Shown here: positions 1-13,600 of the stretch, one piece after another
Position numbering within the stretch: the stretch's first letter is position 1
How the letters are laid out: each line of letters begins with the position of its first letter
Assembly (NCBI GenBank): GCA_963855995.1
Contig: OY979728.1
Location: 3,148,330-3,212,329, forward strand
Reading direction: 5' to 3'
DNA: 64,000 nt
Source: Muricea muricata
Taxonomy: Eukaryota; Cnidaria; Anthozoa; Malacalcyonacea; Plexauridae
Translations under genes and position numbers: made by a program
Notes under the pieces: generated by a model
What the model saw: the letters and a program-made list of their open reading frames with translations, nothing else
The model's database searches: none
Told to the model about the DNA's origin: nothing

Positions 1-946
1 TTAAATTCTGGTAAAATCGACATGCCACCATCTGTTTTGCTACGGTGAATTGGAATACAAGTCACATTTTCTCGCTTTTTAACCAGAGAACACATTCTTT
101 AAAGGTAGAACGACGGAATTGATCGTTTGCAATCGACGCCATCTTTGTTGACGTTTGAAACACATGGCAACCACAAAGTATCTATTCATTATATCTGATC
201 CTATCGAGCCATACATCTTTAAAGTATCATTCATAATACGCTAAAACTAACGATGAAATAGTAAATTGACACAAGTGTTTCGCTGTAAACAGCTGAAGTA
301 ATCTGCAGAGTCAACCAAGATGGCGCCCAATCACACGAAATGACGTCATGTGCAAACCAAGAATAGTGACAAAATGCATCAACTATAATTTAGTGGCATT
401 ATTACGAAACTTATTTTTGTAAAACGTTCAATCCTACATGTTATTTTGTTTTGTTTTTAGAAATATCCAAATCCAAATGTTAGAGACGAAATTTCCAGGC
501 GTTAAGGTATTGTTTCTTTAAAAAATATTGTCGACATTTACCATATTTTTACCTGTTTTTTGACTCGAAAATTGACTGCCAAACTCCTAGATATTCTATT
601 TAATTATTTTGTTGAATGTATTTGATATCAATGTTATTTCAATCCAATTTTTTTCACTTAATTTGCTGTCTTTTCTTTTTCATTAACGAGAAATATCTAT
701 TAAATCCTCTTTGATCCCTCAATAATAAGTATCTTGTTTTCTACTAACTTGCACATTACCACTACTTTCTATTACAATGTCGTGTCTTCTTATTCTTGTG
801 GATTGTTGTTTTGTGGGTCTTGCCGTCCAGGATCGTTCATTCTTTTCTCTTCTTGTGCGTTTTTTTCACATCCCATCACCCTTTGCAATAGTAGAAAGAA
901 TTAAGTCATGAGATGATAGTTACGAATAATTTATAAACTATAACAT

Positions 947-1068
947 GATAAGTTTCTTGTACGTTTGCATGGTGAATACAATATACTTATTAAGCTTTGT
1001 GGAAACACCACGTAAATTTATTATTGCAATAATAAATTTACGTGGTGTTTCCACAAAGCTTAATAAGT
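947..1068. mobile_element. MITE insertion A, left arm only
   Basis: A 122-bp insert, absent from the mirrored site near 13,080-13,110, is flanked by a 12-bp direct repeat (aaactataacat at 935-946 and 1,069-1,080). Its right part, 984-1,069, is an almost perfect hairpin with a 'ccacgtaaatttatta' stem. The duplicated target and clean absence in the other arm mark it as a transposition made after the palindrome formed. Confidence 0.8.
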
Positions 1069-1083
1069 AAACTATAACATATT

Positions 1084-1226
1084 AAGCACTTATTGGATGA
1101 GGTTTTTGTGATATGCGAAATTATCAATGTCGAGGTAAGAGTTATCAGCCGAGCCGAAGGCGAGTCAGATAACTCTTACCAAGACATTGATAATTTTGCA
1201 TATCACAAAAACCGAATCCGATAATT
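1084..1226. repeat. Long hairpin present in both arms
   Basis: The sequence from 'ggatgaggtttttgtgatat' through 'gaggtaagagttatc' is repeated in reverse complement up to 'cacaaaaaccgaatccg'. The stem is over 60 bp with a small loop that includes 'agccgagccgaaggcgag'. The same hairpin is at about 12,935-13,075 in the right arm, so it predates the inversion. Confidence 0.7.
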
Positions 1227-1444
1227 GCTTTATTATACATTGTAAGTCTTTTTCCTCGAGCAATTGACGAATTTCGCCTTCGGAAGAGCTTAAAAAGCAA
1301 GATGCCATAACATGAAACAGAAAATATCGAAAAAATGTTGTTGCCATGCCAACCATTGATGCCAACGAATACCGCATACTGTAATAATCTGCACCGTAGG
1401 CTCAACATGCAGATAACTCAGTTATCTGCTAGCAGATAACTGAG

Positions 1445-1668
1445 CCATAGAATAAGAATACATAGAAGGGCCACTCGCGTCGGAGCCTTTGGAGTTTTTG
1501 AAGCCGCGCATGTCGCATTACGCACGTTATTAGCATTTTCTCAGCCAGTCAATTGCATTTTCTGGCCAATAGGAATGCTGAACTGGCTGGTGGCAGCCAG
1601 TAAACTGCATAAACATAGTGTGACATGTTGCACTGCTGAGTGGCCCTTCTATGTATTCTTATTGTATG
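1445..1668. mobile_element. MITE insertion B, left arm only
   Basis: A 224-bp insert has roughly 28-bp terminal inverted repeats (core 'aataagaatacatagaaggg') and a candidate 6-bp target duplication, actgag. The empty site is seen in the right arm around 12,715-12,750, where the cagataactgagttatctg sequence is uninterrupted. Confidence 0.8.
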
Positions 1669-1759
1669 ACTGAGTTATCTGCAGATTGTGTGATAGTCGC
1701 ATTTATCTGCATACAACTGACCAATCACAACGCATAAAACAACTGCAATGTATAGTAAT

Positions 1760-2126
1760 TAACACTTATTGACTGAGACCGAGGGAAACAGTATGTTTTG
1801 TGGACCAGAGACTGTCGATGTCGAGGGTCCACAAAACATACTGCTTTCCCGAGGTCTCAGTCAATAAGTATTTTATTATATACTGAGTGCCAAAAGAGAA
1901 GAAAAGTACCACAAATCAATCAAACATGTGTAAAAAGGATTACCTTTTACCTGACATGGCTACGTGAGGCTTTGTGGATTTGTTGTCTACCGGTGAATAA
2001 AAGTAATGTCCACCGCTTAGCTACGTTGCCAGGGAGACAATAGAATTTCTCCACTATCACGTGATACGTTCTTAACCAATAAGAAACAGGAATAAATGAA
2101 CTTTGACACTCAGTATATTAAAAAAT
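1760..2126. mobile_element. MITE/hairpin insertion C, left arm only
   Basis: About 365 bp are absent from the right arm at about 12,620-12,640. The insert holds a long hairpin at about 1,761-1,869 (stem including 'cttattgactgagacc') and a second inverted pair, tatactgagtg near 1,878 and cactcagtata near 2,113. It therefore looks like a small element plus a nested hairpin. Exact borders are uncertain by a few bases. Confidence 0.65.
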
Positions 2127-3869
2127 AGTATTAATTAGGCCGGCCAAATTATTGTGTAAGCTGTTAATATGAAATTTTTTTATTAAAATCTCGAGAATCA
2201 TTAATAAATCGTGAGCAAAACACAAAAGAAAATCATAGCCGTGAAGGAGTCTTTATTTCTCACACGCACACAACTTGCAGCTACCCTAATTTATGAATTT
2301 AGATTAAAATATCTCGAGAATTAAACAACACGTAAGGAATGTGTAAATTCTTAAAGCTCTTTCGAACAATAAAAATTAATATCTCGCACTAATCTCTCTC
2401 AAAAGCTCTCTCAAATTTATTGCCGATATCTCTTTGAGAATTACTGTGCACGTGAAATGTAACTTATATCAAAACTAGCTTACTTCAAGCTGTTTGGGAA
2501 TCAAGATTTTACGTGTCAACGAGATCAAATATGAATCTAAGATGGCAGACAGCGCATTAAATTTCTATCTTTACGACCAACTCCCCAACGAAAGGCTTTA
2601 ATTCGCTCGAAAGTCGAATTTTGTTTTTTTTTTTATTGTTTCAGGTAGTGAAAGATCCTGTGTGCTTTTTACAGTACTACCGACACTAGCAACGTTAGTG
2701 CGAGATGTTAATTTTTATTGAAACAAAAGCTGAACTGCTAAAAAAATGGAAACGACAAGATAAAATAAAAAAACTTACTTTCACTCTATCTTTGGATCTT
2801 CTTGGCTTCGGTTGTTCTCGTTTCATCATGCTGTTTATGGTTTCATCTGGTTGGCGCACTCTCTTCATGGAGCATCAAGGCGGTCCAGTAGGTAACTAGC
2901 TCACTCGTGTCCAGTCAACCAACATAAAATAAGGAGAAAATTAATGTTACAAAATATTTTAGAATATAGGACACTAAGCTTTAATTGAATTGACTTTAAC
3001 AAACCGTACATTGTGACAGTATTTGCATCTTAACATCTGATGGAGACGGCTTGTGATTTACTTCTTATGTCGATATGAATTCTTTCCCATCTTGTTGCAT
3101 CATTAGTTGATGGTTGTTGTATTCACTTTTTACTTGGCATTCTTTGAAAAAAAAATTACGATGTTCAGAAAACTGTTTACAAGATAAGCAAAGAAAACTA
3201 CGTTCACAAGCATTAGAGAGGACTAAGTAATTATAATAGGCGTGACAGGTCACAGAGGTTAGTCGACGAAGAAACTCATGGACAAATTCCCGGCATGATG
3301 ATACCCCGATAGCAAGAAATACAGCAAGTGTAGAACGTGTACGTGTGAGCTTAAACTGTATGTATGCAACTCCAAGAAAAGCGCAACACAAAATGGCGGA
3401 ATTTAAAGACATTTCTGGTGTCATTTCCAGTTCCCTAACTTTCGCGGACAAATATATTTATATATTTTTCTCAAATTTTTTTGAAGTAAATCTAGATAAA
3501 TTTTGTGAATAAACAAATTAAAAAAAGTATTGCCCACGTTAGGAAACTAGAACGGGCGCCCAAGAATGCCCACAATTTCTCCAATCTGGATTATATTTAT
3601 TGATTGCGCAAATGACTGATAAAAAATAAGAGAGTAATAAAATACCAAATGGTTTCCTCTTCAAGATAGTGTCATACATGCGCGCGGCATTTCGGGATAT
3701 TTGGGAAAACTCATGTTGAAGTTGAACCTAAGGCAACATGCCAAGTACATGGATGACGCTATCCTGCTCAGGAAACTATTTAGTAATTGTCTTACAAAAT
3801 GATGACAGTGAAACACAAGTCAACGCCACGGCATTTAAATTTCTCGTGTAGGATTGTTTGATCCTGCAC

Positions 3870-4110
3870 AGTAATAGCCAAGTGGCGCAATCGTCAGAGC
3901 AAACGCCTATCACATGTGAGGTCGTGGGTTCAATCCTTACTTCAGACTCGTGACACCCATGTGAGGAGTTAGTCAGTCGTGGGTTTATTCCGGGTACTCC
4001 GGTTTGCGAATGTTGACTGGATGGTTAAAATTGTAAAATATCAGTAATCACCGGAACACGGGTACTTGACTAAACTGCTGACGATGAGGCGGAACTCATA
4101 ATGAATTAAT
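3870..4110 (+). mobile_element. tRNA-derived SINE, left-arm copy
   Basis: A polymerase III promoter is visible: box A TGGCGCAATCG at 3,883-3,893 fits TRGYNNANNNG, and box B GGTTCAATCC at 3,927-3,936 fits GWTCRANNC, about 34 bp apart as in a tRNA gene. A central region with 'ccgggtactccggttt' follows near 3,990, and that block recurs in SINE fragments at about 16,385-16,480 and 49,610-49,700. The head is not a functional tRNA because no acceptor stem or anticodon arm can be closed convincingly. Confidence 0.8.
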
Positions 4111-5811
4111 GAAAATGTGTTTCACTGTAGTTATCATATAATGTAATTGCCAAGCTGAATGAATAATTCTCCAGTAACTACGTCATATGAATAACTTACA
4201 ATTATGAGAGTAGTGGGGGGGGGGGGGGGCAGCATAAAGATTGAAGTAGTGTCAAGGAAGGGGTACTACCCTGACGGGTACTAGGCGAAGAAGTAGAGTA
4301 AACAGGAGGAAGAAGATGAAATTGGAGTAAATAAGGGGGATTGGGGTAAAGAAGGGGAGAAGCAGGATAAAGAAACCAGTGGAAGGGGGTGCTATCCTGG
4401 AAGGAGTACCCGGGAAAGAAGAGGGTGAACAGGAGGAAAAGTAGATTGGAGTACAGAAAGGGGAAATTAAACGGATCAGGAAATTCAGACTTGCAATTCA
4501 AATGAAAGGCAGCTCATTGGTCATGTAAACACTCGTTAAATCATGGTTCTCGCTTGCCTTTAGCTTGGAATCATCTTTGAATTTGAACTGAAAGTCTGAA
4601 TTTGCATGTTTCTTGTATAGAGTGCAGTGTATCAGAACAGAAGAGGTTTTGAAGAAAAAGAAAGGAAGAATAAAAGTAAGTTAAAATTTGTAAAGAATAA
4701 TGAAAAAACTATTGGTACAGCACTTGATACATCATGATAATCATCATTATAAACTCTCTATTAATCCGGGGGGGGGGGTATAATAGAGAATTTGCAATAA
4801 TAGTAAGTATATTGTAATATTTGGGTTTTTACCACTAAATCCTCTTGAAAGTTCTTTTTGGCTGTGGCTTCTCTCATCACAGTTGTCACGTGCTTGTCTT
4901 GCAAAATCTCTGGAATATCTATAACGTGAAGGTCAATATTTAAGATTAGAAAAATAGAAACCGTAAAATAGAAAGAAATTTAAATCGTGGCGAATACTTT
5001 TTACGGTCTTGCTGGCATGACAAAAAGAGAGTATAGATTTATTAGATCATGTTGATTTATCCTTTATCTGAACTATATTTAACTTAGATTTTAAAATAGA
5101 TTTCACCCTGGTAAGCAGACCGAATGGTTTTTCAAACAAGATAAGATTTAATGACTAAAACGTGCACAGAATAGTTAGAGAATGCTTACATGTCGAATAA
5201 GAATCCAATACTTTTAATGTCCAACTACACAATAGCGATTTTCGTTGCATTTCTAGACTGGAGAAGAAGACGACGCCATTTTGATTTTGATTTCTCCCGA
5301 CAACGGCAGATTTGTCTTCGCAATTTTTTTCCATTTCTTCGTCGTTTTAGCTCCAATTTGCTCGTTGTGTTTCTTTCGTACCTTCCTCGCCATTTCCGTA
5401 CAATCAATGGACATTTATACTCAAGATTAAGACTGTACTGAGACTTTCAAAATGTTCGTCAGGAGACATAAAAATCGAAGCTTCTTCTTCGGGTTGCAGA
5501 AGCAAATGACGTCAGACGACCTTTGTCCGCCAGCAAATACCCGTATGTATAACATTCAATGATCTTTTTAGGAAGCTGAAAATCAGTTTTTATTGCGCGA
5601 ACGAAATGTTTTTGCCATTATTTCTTACTCAGGTCTTTGTTCTACTACTTTACTTCCAGTTTAGTTAGGTAACTTGCCAAAAGAAACGCCTGTAAGGGAC
5701 AATTTTGCATTTTTTTTTTATTTCGATGCTGATGAAGAAGAGAAGACTCGTTAGAGCTTTCATTGGCAAATATCTTTCCCTCCGTGGCCGAGAGGTAAAG
5801 ACAACTGTCTT

Positions 5812-5912
5812 GACTTCGATTTTGGGTGGATCGAGGACCGGTCCAGTTCAACTGAGTTTGGTAAGAATTTAATTCTGATCGGTGCTCGATCCACCCAAAA
5901 CTGAAGTCAAAG
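5812..5912. repeat. Hairpin in inner palindrome arm
   Basis: The motif 'ttttgggtggatcgag' and its complement 'ctcgatccacccaaaac' form a stem of about 40 bp. The mirrored copy lies near 8,820-8,940. More hairpins follow at about 6,055-6,130 (gaagact...agtcttc) and 6,136-6,200 (gtagtggtttagctagctaaaccactac type). Confidence 0.6.
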
Positions 5913-7077
5913 CTGGGCGTGGAGTGCAGGAAAACACTAGGCAGTACCGCGAGGCCAAGGAGGCAAACGTTATTTTCCTAGTGTTGTTAACTAATATTTA
6001 AGCAAATTTCATTAACTTGACTGTTGGGGACAGACCTGTAGGGTTGGTGCATTGAAGACTTCTCGTCGTTATTTCCCTTCGTTCAAGAAGACAAGTTGTC
6101 TTCGTCGAGAAATAACAACGAAAAGACTTCAAGACACCACTAAACCACTACACTTTAAAGCTACAGTGTAGTGGTTTAGCTAGCTAAACCACTACACTGT
6201 GCCAATAATATATGGCTGACTTCTTCCTAACACTTACGGTACGACCATGGATGCGCAAAGATGCGCAAACACATTAAAGCCTTGAAAGCAAGTGTTTTCT
6301 TTTAGGAAAGAATCAAGGACGACAACGCTTACTAAATCAAAGCCGTCTAGTCATGTTTTAAGTACTTCAGCTATGTTTAACGATCTTTTACCAGATCTTT
6401 GCAAGAGGAAAAGTAAAATTTTGCATCATTATTATTAACTTTCCGTCAGTCGTTTCTTTCTTGATCGAGCATTATATGCCATTGTGTTCAGTGTCCTTGA
6501 TATAGGAGCCATATACTTATGGCCTTGGGTTTAATTCCCAAACACTGAATGGCAGTGTTTTGCTCTTCCAATGAGATAACAAGATGGCACTGTAGAACGC
6601 GTGGTTTTATATAAGCTACGAGCGTCAAGATATCCTTGATAGGTAACTATTGATCCTACAATGGCACTTATGTTCACTGCCAATAGGAACGTTTTCAACT
6701 CACAGCTTGTACATAATGGATTTTATAGGTTGTGTCACAAGGAAACTGCAGTTCGGTCGTAAAATCAACTTGTTTTCAAGGTTGCCGGGTTTTAAACATT
6801 ACTGACACTGTTAATGTTGTAGCTCGGAATTGTAAAACAACGGCGGCAATGCAGTTTTCTTGTGCCATAACCATATAAGCTACGACCGCCAAGCTTTATC
6901 CTTGATAGGAAAGAATTGATCCCACCAACGACATTTGTATTCTCTACCGATAGGAACGTTTGAGACTTACAGCTTGTACATAACGCATTTTATCGGTGAG
7001 TCGTAAAACCAACCTGTTACTGCTCAGCAAACTACCATTTCCCTCGATCAACGATAGTCGATGAAGCTTGGCGCTCG

Positions 7078-7652
7078 AGTTGTTCAGCTAAGTTAAACGA
7101 TCTTTTATGGCGAGGTCTTTTCAAGAAGGCATGAAGCATAGATGCGCAAACACTGTACAGCCTGTAAAGAATATGTCTTCTTTCGGGAAAGAGTCAAAGA
7201 CGATAACGCTTATTAAATCAAAACTGTGTAGGCATGTTTTAAGTTGCTCAGCTATGTTTAACGATTTTTTATGACCAGGCCTTTGCAAGAAGGAAAGTCG
7301 AAGTTTGCATATACTATTGACTTTCCGTCGGTCGTTTCTTTCTTGATCGAGCTTTATATGTCATTGTGTTCAGTGTCCTTGATATAGGAGTCATGTATTT
7401 ATGGCCTTGGGTTTGATTCCCAAACACTGCATGGCAGTCTTCAGCTCTTTCAAGTAATAAGATAACTTTGGAACAAGATGGCAATGCGTTATTTACTATA
7501 TGCCTGGTCATGCTGTAACTAATCATGTAGTATATTCTACAAACCTTAACTCAGAACGTTGGCTGTCAGTTTCTATTCGTGGTTGCTTTGAAACATTGCA
7601 GATACTGCTAACCTGGCTATAACCTGTAAAATGCTTGGTTTTACACAACCTA
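7078..7652. repeat. Spacer of the 14-kb palindrome
   Basis: This 575-bp loop is not unique sequence. Positions 7,141-7,440 are a diverged direct copy of 6,255-6,562 in the left arm; both contain a 'gatgcgcaaac' start, a 'cagtgtccttgatatagga' stretch and a 'tttgattcccaaacactg'-like end. The spacer therefore looks like one unpaired unit of a short tandem series, left over when the flanks were inverted. No gene is visible. Confidence 0.8.
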
Positions 7653-10600
7653 CGAGCGCCAAGCTTCATCGACTATCGTTGATCGAGGGAACTGGTAGTT
7701 TGCTGAGCAGTAACAGGTTGGTTTTACGACTCACCGATAAAATGCGTTATGTACAAGCTGTAATTCTCAAACGTTCCTATCGGTAGAGAATACAAATGTT
7801 GGTGGGATCAATTGTTTCCTATCAAGGATAAAGCTTGGCGGTCGTAGCTTATATAAATGATAAAACCACCCATTTTACAGGTTATGGCACAAGAAAACCG
7901 CATTGCCGCCGTTGTTTTACAATTCCGAGCTACAACATTAACAGTGTCAGTAATGTTTAAAACCCGGCAACCTTGAAAACAAGTTGATTTTACGACCGAA
8001 CTGCAGTTTCCTTGTGACACAACCTATAAAATCCATTATGTACAAGCTGTGAGTTGGAAACGTTCCTATTGGCAGTGAACATAAGTGTCCATTGTAGGAT
8101 CAATAGTTACCTATCAAGGATATCTTGACGCTCGTAGCTTATATAAAACCACGCGTTCTACAGTGCCATCTTGTTATCTCATTGGAAGAGCAAAACACTG
8201 CCATTCAGTGTTTGGGAATTAAACCCAAGGCCATAAGTATATGGCTCCTATATCAAGGACACTGAACACAATGGCATATAATGCTCGATCAAGAAAGAAA
8301 CGACTGACGGAAAGTTAATAATAATGATGCAAAATTTTACTTTTCCTCTTGCAAAGATCTGGTAAAAGATCGTTAAACATAGCTGAAGTACTTAAAACAT
8401 GACTAGACGGCTTTGATTTAGTAAGCGTTGTCGTCCTTGATTCTTTCCTAAAAGAAAACACTTGCTTTCAAGGCTTTAATGTGTTTGCGCATCTTTGCGC
8501 ATCCATGGTCGTACCGTAAGTGTTAGGAAGAAGTCAGCCATATATTATTGGCACAGTGTAGTGGTTTAGCTAGCTAAACCACTACACTGTAGCTTTAAAG
8601 TGTAGTGGTTTAGTGGTGTCTTGAAGTCTTTTCGTTGTTATTTCTCGACGAAGACAACTTGTCTTCTTGAACGAAGGGAAATAACGACGAGAAGTCTTCA
8701 ATGCACCAACCCTACAGGTCTGTCCCCAACAGTCAAGTTAATGAAATTTGCTTAAATATTAGTTAACAACACTAGGAAAATAACGTTTGCCTCCTTGGCC
8801 TCGCGGTACTGCCTAGTGTTTTCCTGCACTCCACGCCCAGCTTTGACTTCAGTTTTGGGTGGATCGAGCACCGATCAGAATTAAATTCTTACCAAACTCA
8901 GTTGAACTGGACCGGTCCTCGATCCACCCAAAATCGAAGTCAAGACAGTTGTCTTTACCTCTCGGCCACGGAGGGAAAGATATTTGCCAATGAAAGCTCT
9001 AACGAGTCTTCTCTTCTTCATCAGCATCGAAATAAAAAAAAAATGCAAAATTGTCCCTTACAGGCGTTTCTTTTGGCAAGTTACCTAACTAAACTGGAAG
9101 TAAAGTAGTAGAACAAAGACCTGAGTAAGAAATAATGGCAAAAACATTTCGTTCGCGCAATAAAAACTGATTTTCAGCTTCCTAAAAAGATCATTGAATG
9201 TTATACATACGGGTATTTGCTGGCGGACAAAGGTCGTCTGACGTCATTTGCTTCTGCAACCCGAAGAAGAAGCTTCGATTTTTATGTCTCCTGACGAACA
9301 TTTTGAAAGTCTCAGTACAGTCTTAATCTTGAGTATAAATGTCCATTGATTGTACGGAAATGGCGAGGAAGGTACGAAAGAAACACAACGAGCAAATTGG
9401 AGCTAAAACGACGAAGAAATGGAAAAAAATTGCGAAGACAAATCTGCCGTTGTCGGGAGAAATCAAAATCAAAATGGCGTCGTCTTCTTCTCCAGTCTAG
9501 AAATGCAACGAAAATCGCTATTGTGTAGTTGGACATTAAAAGTATTGGATTTTTATTCGACATGTAAGCATTCTCTAACTATTCTGTGCACGTTTTAGTC
9601 ATTAAATCTTATCTTGTTTGAAAAACCATTCGGTCTGCTTACCAGGGTGAAATCTATTTTAAAATCTAAGTTAAATATAGTTCAGATAAAGGATAAATCA
9701 ACATGATCTAATAAATCTATACTCTCTTTTTGTCATGCCAGCAAGACCGTAAAAAGTATTCGCCACGATTTAAATTTCTTTCTATTTTACGGTTTCTATT
9801 TTTCTAATCTTAAATATTGACCTTCACGTTATAGATATTCCAGAGATTTTGCAAGACAAGCACAGACAACTGTGATGAGAGAAGCCACAGCCAAAAAGAA
9901 CTTTCAAGAGGATTTAGTGGTAAAAACCCAAATATTACAATATACTTACTATCATTGCAAATTCTCTATTATACCCCCCCCCCCGGATTAATAGAGAGTT
10001 TATAATGATGATTATCATCATGTATCAAGTGCTGTACCAATAGTTTCTTCATTATTCTTTACAAATTTTAACTTACTTTTATTCTTTCTTTTTTTTTTCT
10101 TCAAAACCTCTTCTGTTCTGATACACTGCACTCTATACAAGAAACATGCAAATTCAGACTTTCAGTTCAAATTCAAAGATGATTCCAAGCTAAAGGCAAG
10201 CGAGAACCATGATTCAACGAGTGTTTACATGACCAATGAGCTGCCTTTCATTTGAATTGCAAGTCTGAATTTCCTGATCCGTTTAATTTCCCCTTTATGT
10301 ACTCCAATCTACTTTTCCTCCTGTTCACCCTCTTCTTTCCCGGGTACTCCTTCCAGAATAGCACCCCCTTCCACTGGTTTCTTTATCCTGCTTCTCCCCT
10401 TCTTTACCCCAATCCCCCTTATTTACTCCAATTTAATTTTCTTCCTCCTGTTTACTCTACTTCTTCGCCTAGTACCCGTCAGGGTAGTACCCCTTCCTTG
10501 ACACTACTTCAATCTTTATGCTGCCCCCCCCCCCCCCCCCACTACTCTCATAATTGTAAATTATTCATATGACGTAGTTACTGGAGAATTATTCATTCAG

Positions 10601-13600
10601 CTTGGCAATTACATTATATGATAACTACAGTGAAACACATTTTCATTAATTCATTATGAGTTCCGCCTCATCGTCAGCAGTTTAGTTAAGTACCCGTGTT
10701 CCGGTGATTACTGATATTTTACAATTTTAACCATCCAGTCAACATTCGCAAACCGGAGTACCCGGGATAAACCCACGACTGACTAACTCCTCACATGGGT
10801 GTCACGAGTCTGAAGTAAGGATTGAACCCACGACCTCACATCTGATAGGCGTTTGCTCTGACGATTGCGCCACTTGGCTATTACTGTGCAGGATCAAACA
10901 ATCCTACACGAGAAATTTAAATGCCGTGGCGTTGACTTGTGTTTCACTGTAATCATTTTGTAAGACAATTACTAAATAGTTTCCTGAGCAGGATAGCGTC
11001 ATCCATGTACTTGGCATGTTGCCTTAGGTTCAACTTCAACATGAGTTTTCCCAAATATCCCGAAATGCCGCGCGCATGTATGACACTATCTTGAAGAGGA
11101 AACCATTTGGTATTTTATTACTCTCTTATTTTTTATCAGTCATTTGCGCAATCAATAAATATAATCCAGATTGGAGAAATTGTGGGCATTCTTGGGCGCC
11201 CGTTCTAGTTTCCTAACGTGGGCAATACTTTTTTCAATTTGTTTATTCACAAAATCCATCTAGATTTACTTAAAAAAAATTTAAGAAAAATATATAAATA
11301 TATTTGTCCGCGAAAGTTAGGGAACTGGAAATGACACCAGAAATGTCTTTAAATTCCGCCATTTTGTGTTGCGCTTTTCTTGGAGTTGCATAGATACAGT
11401 TTAAGCTTACACGTACACGTTCTGCACTTGCTGTACTTCTTGCTATCGGAATATCATCATGCCGGGAATTTGTCCATGAGTTTCTTCGTCGACTAACCTC
11501 TGTGACCTGTCACGCCTATTATAATTACTTAGTCCTCTCTAATGCTTGTGAACGTAGTTTTCTTTGCTTATCTTGTAAACAGTTTTCTGAACATCGTAAT
11601 TTTTTTTTCAAAGAATGCCAAGTAAAAAGTGAATACAACAACCATCAACTAATGACGCAACAAGATGGGAAAGAATTCATATCGACATAAGAAGTAAATC
11701 ACAAGCCGTCTCCATCAGATGTTAAGATGCAAATACTATCACAATGTAAGGTTTGTTAAAGTCAATTTCAATTAACGCTTAGTGTCCTATATTCTAAAAT
11801 ATTTTGTAACATTAATTTTCTCCTTATTTTATGTTGGTTGACTGGACACGAGTGAGCTAGTTACCTACTGGACCGGCGTGATGTTCCATGAAGAGAGTGC
11901 GCCAACCAGATGAAACCATAAACAGCATGATGAAACGAGAACAACCGAAGCCAAGAAGATCCAAAGATAGAGTGAAAGTAAGTTTTTTGATTTTATCTTG
12001 TCGTTTCTATTTTCTTTAGCAGTTCAGCTTTCGTTTCAATAAAAATTAACATCTCGCACTAACGTTGCTAGTGTTGGCAGTGCTGTAAAAAGCACACAGG
12101 ATCTTTCACTACATTAAACAATAAAAAAACAAAATTCGACTTTCGAGCGAATTAAAGCCTTTCGTTGGGGAGTTGGTCGTAAAGATAGAAATTTAATGCG
12201 CTGTCTGCCATCTTAGATTCATATTTGATCTCGTTGACACGTAAAATCTTAATTCCCAAACAACTTGAAGTAAGCTAGTTTTGATAGAAGTTACATTTCA
12301 CCTGCAAAGTAATAGTTGAAGAGATATTGGTAATAAATTTGAGAGAGCTTTTGAGAGAGATTAGTGCGAGATATTAATTTTTATTGTTCGAAAGAGCTTT
12401 AAGAATTTACACATTCCTTACGTGTTGTTTAATTCTCGAGATATTTTGATTTAAAATCATAAATTAGGGTAGCTGCAAGTTGTGTGCGTGTGAGAAATAA
12501 AGACTCCTTCACGGCTATGATTTTCTTTTGTGTTTTGTTCACGATTTACTAATGATTCTCGAGATTTTAATAAAAAGATTTCATATTAACAGCTTACACA
12601 ATAATTTGGCCGGCCTAATTAATAAACTATTTTACTATACATTGCAGTTGTTTTATGCGTTGTGATTGATCAGTTGTATGCAGATAAATGCGACTATCAC
12701 ACAATCTGCAGATAACTCAGTTATCTGCTAGCAGATAACTGAGTTATCTGGATGTTGAGCCTACGGTGCAGATTATTACAGTATGCGGTATTCGTTGGCA
12801 TCAATGGTTGGCATGGCAACAACATTTTTTCGATATTTTCTGTTTCATGTTATGGCATCTTCCTTTTTAAGCTCTTCCGAAGGCGAAATGCGTCAATTGC
12901 TCGAGGAAAAAGACTTAAAATGTATAATAAAGCAATTATCGGATTCGGTTTTTGTGATATGCAAAATTATCAATCTCTCGGTAAGAGTTATCTGACTCGC
13001 CTTCGGCTCGGCTGATAACTCTTACCTCGACATTGATAATTCCGCATATCACAAAAACCTCATCCAATAATTGTTTAATATGTTATAGTTTATAAATTAC
13101 TCGTAACTATCATCTCATGATTTAATTCTTTCTACTATTGCAAAGGGTGATGGGATGTGAAAAAAACGCACAAGAAAAGAAAAGAATGAACGATCCTGGA
13201 CGACAAGACCCACAAAACAACAATCCACAAGAATGAGAAGACACGACATTGTAATAGAAAGTAGTGGTAATGTGCAAGTTAGTAGAAAACAAGATACTTA
13301 TTATTGAGGGATCAAAGAGGATTTAATAGATATTTCTCGTTAATGAAAAAGAGAAGACAGCAAATCAAGTGAAAAAAATTGGATTGAAATAACATTGATA
13401 TCAAATACATTCAACAAAATAATTAAATAGAATACCTAGGAGTTTGGCAGTCAATTTTCGAGTAAAAAAACAGGTAAAATATGGTAAATGTCGACAATAT
13501 TTTTTAAAGAAACAATACCTTAACGCCTGGAAATTTCGTCTCTAACATTTGGATTTGGATATTTCTAAAAACAAAACAAAATAACATGTAGGATTGAACG

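Larger units (their letters stand above)
1..7077 (+). repeat. Left arm of a 14-kb palindrome
   Basis: The reverse complement of this arm is found at 7,653-14,022. The first bases pair with the sequence ending near 14,022 and the ggcgctcg at 7,070-7,077 pairs with cgagcgcc at 7,653-7,660. The arm starts inside a MITE terminus (1-43), so the palindrome may continue outside the window. No convincing coding region is present: the short reading frames recur in mirror orientation and resemble no family known to me. The inner part (about 4,500-7,077) is nearly identical to its partner, for example two frames at 5,190-5,441 and 5,645-5,851 translate identically in both arms. The outer part shows more substitutions and indels. 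Confidence 0.93.

Noticed and set aside
3065-3451. 128-codon frame in the palindrome arm
   Set aside because: The mirrored copy is broken by a stop, and the protein resembles nothing known to me.
3870-3950. Functional tRNA gene
   Set aside because: Box A and B are good, but acceptor and anticodon stems do not close and a SINE body follows.
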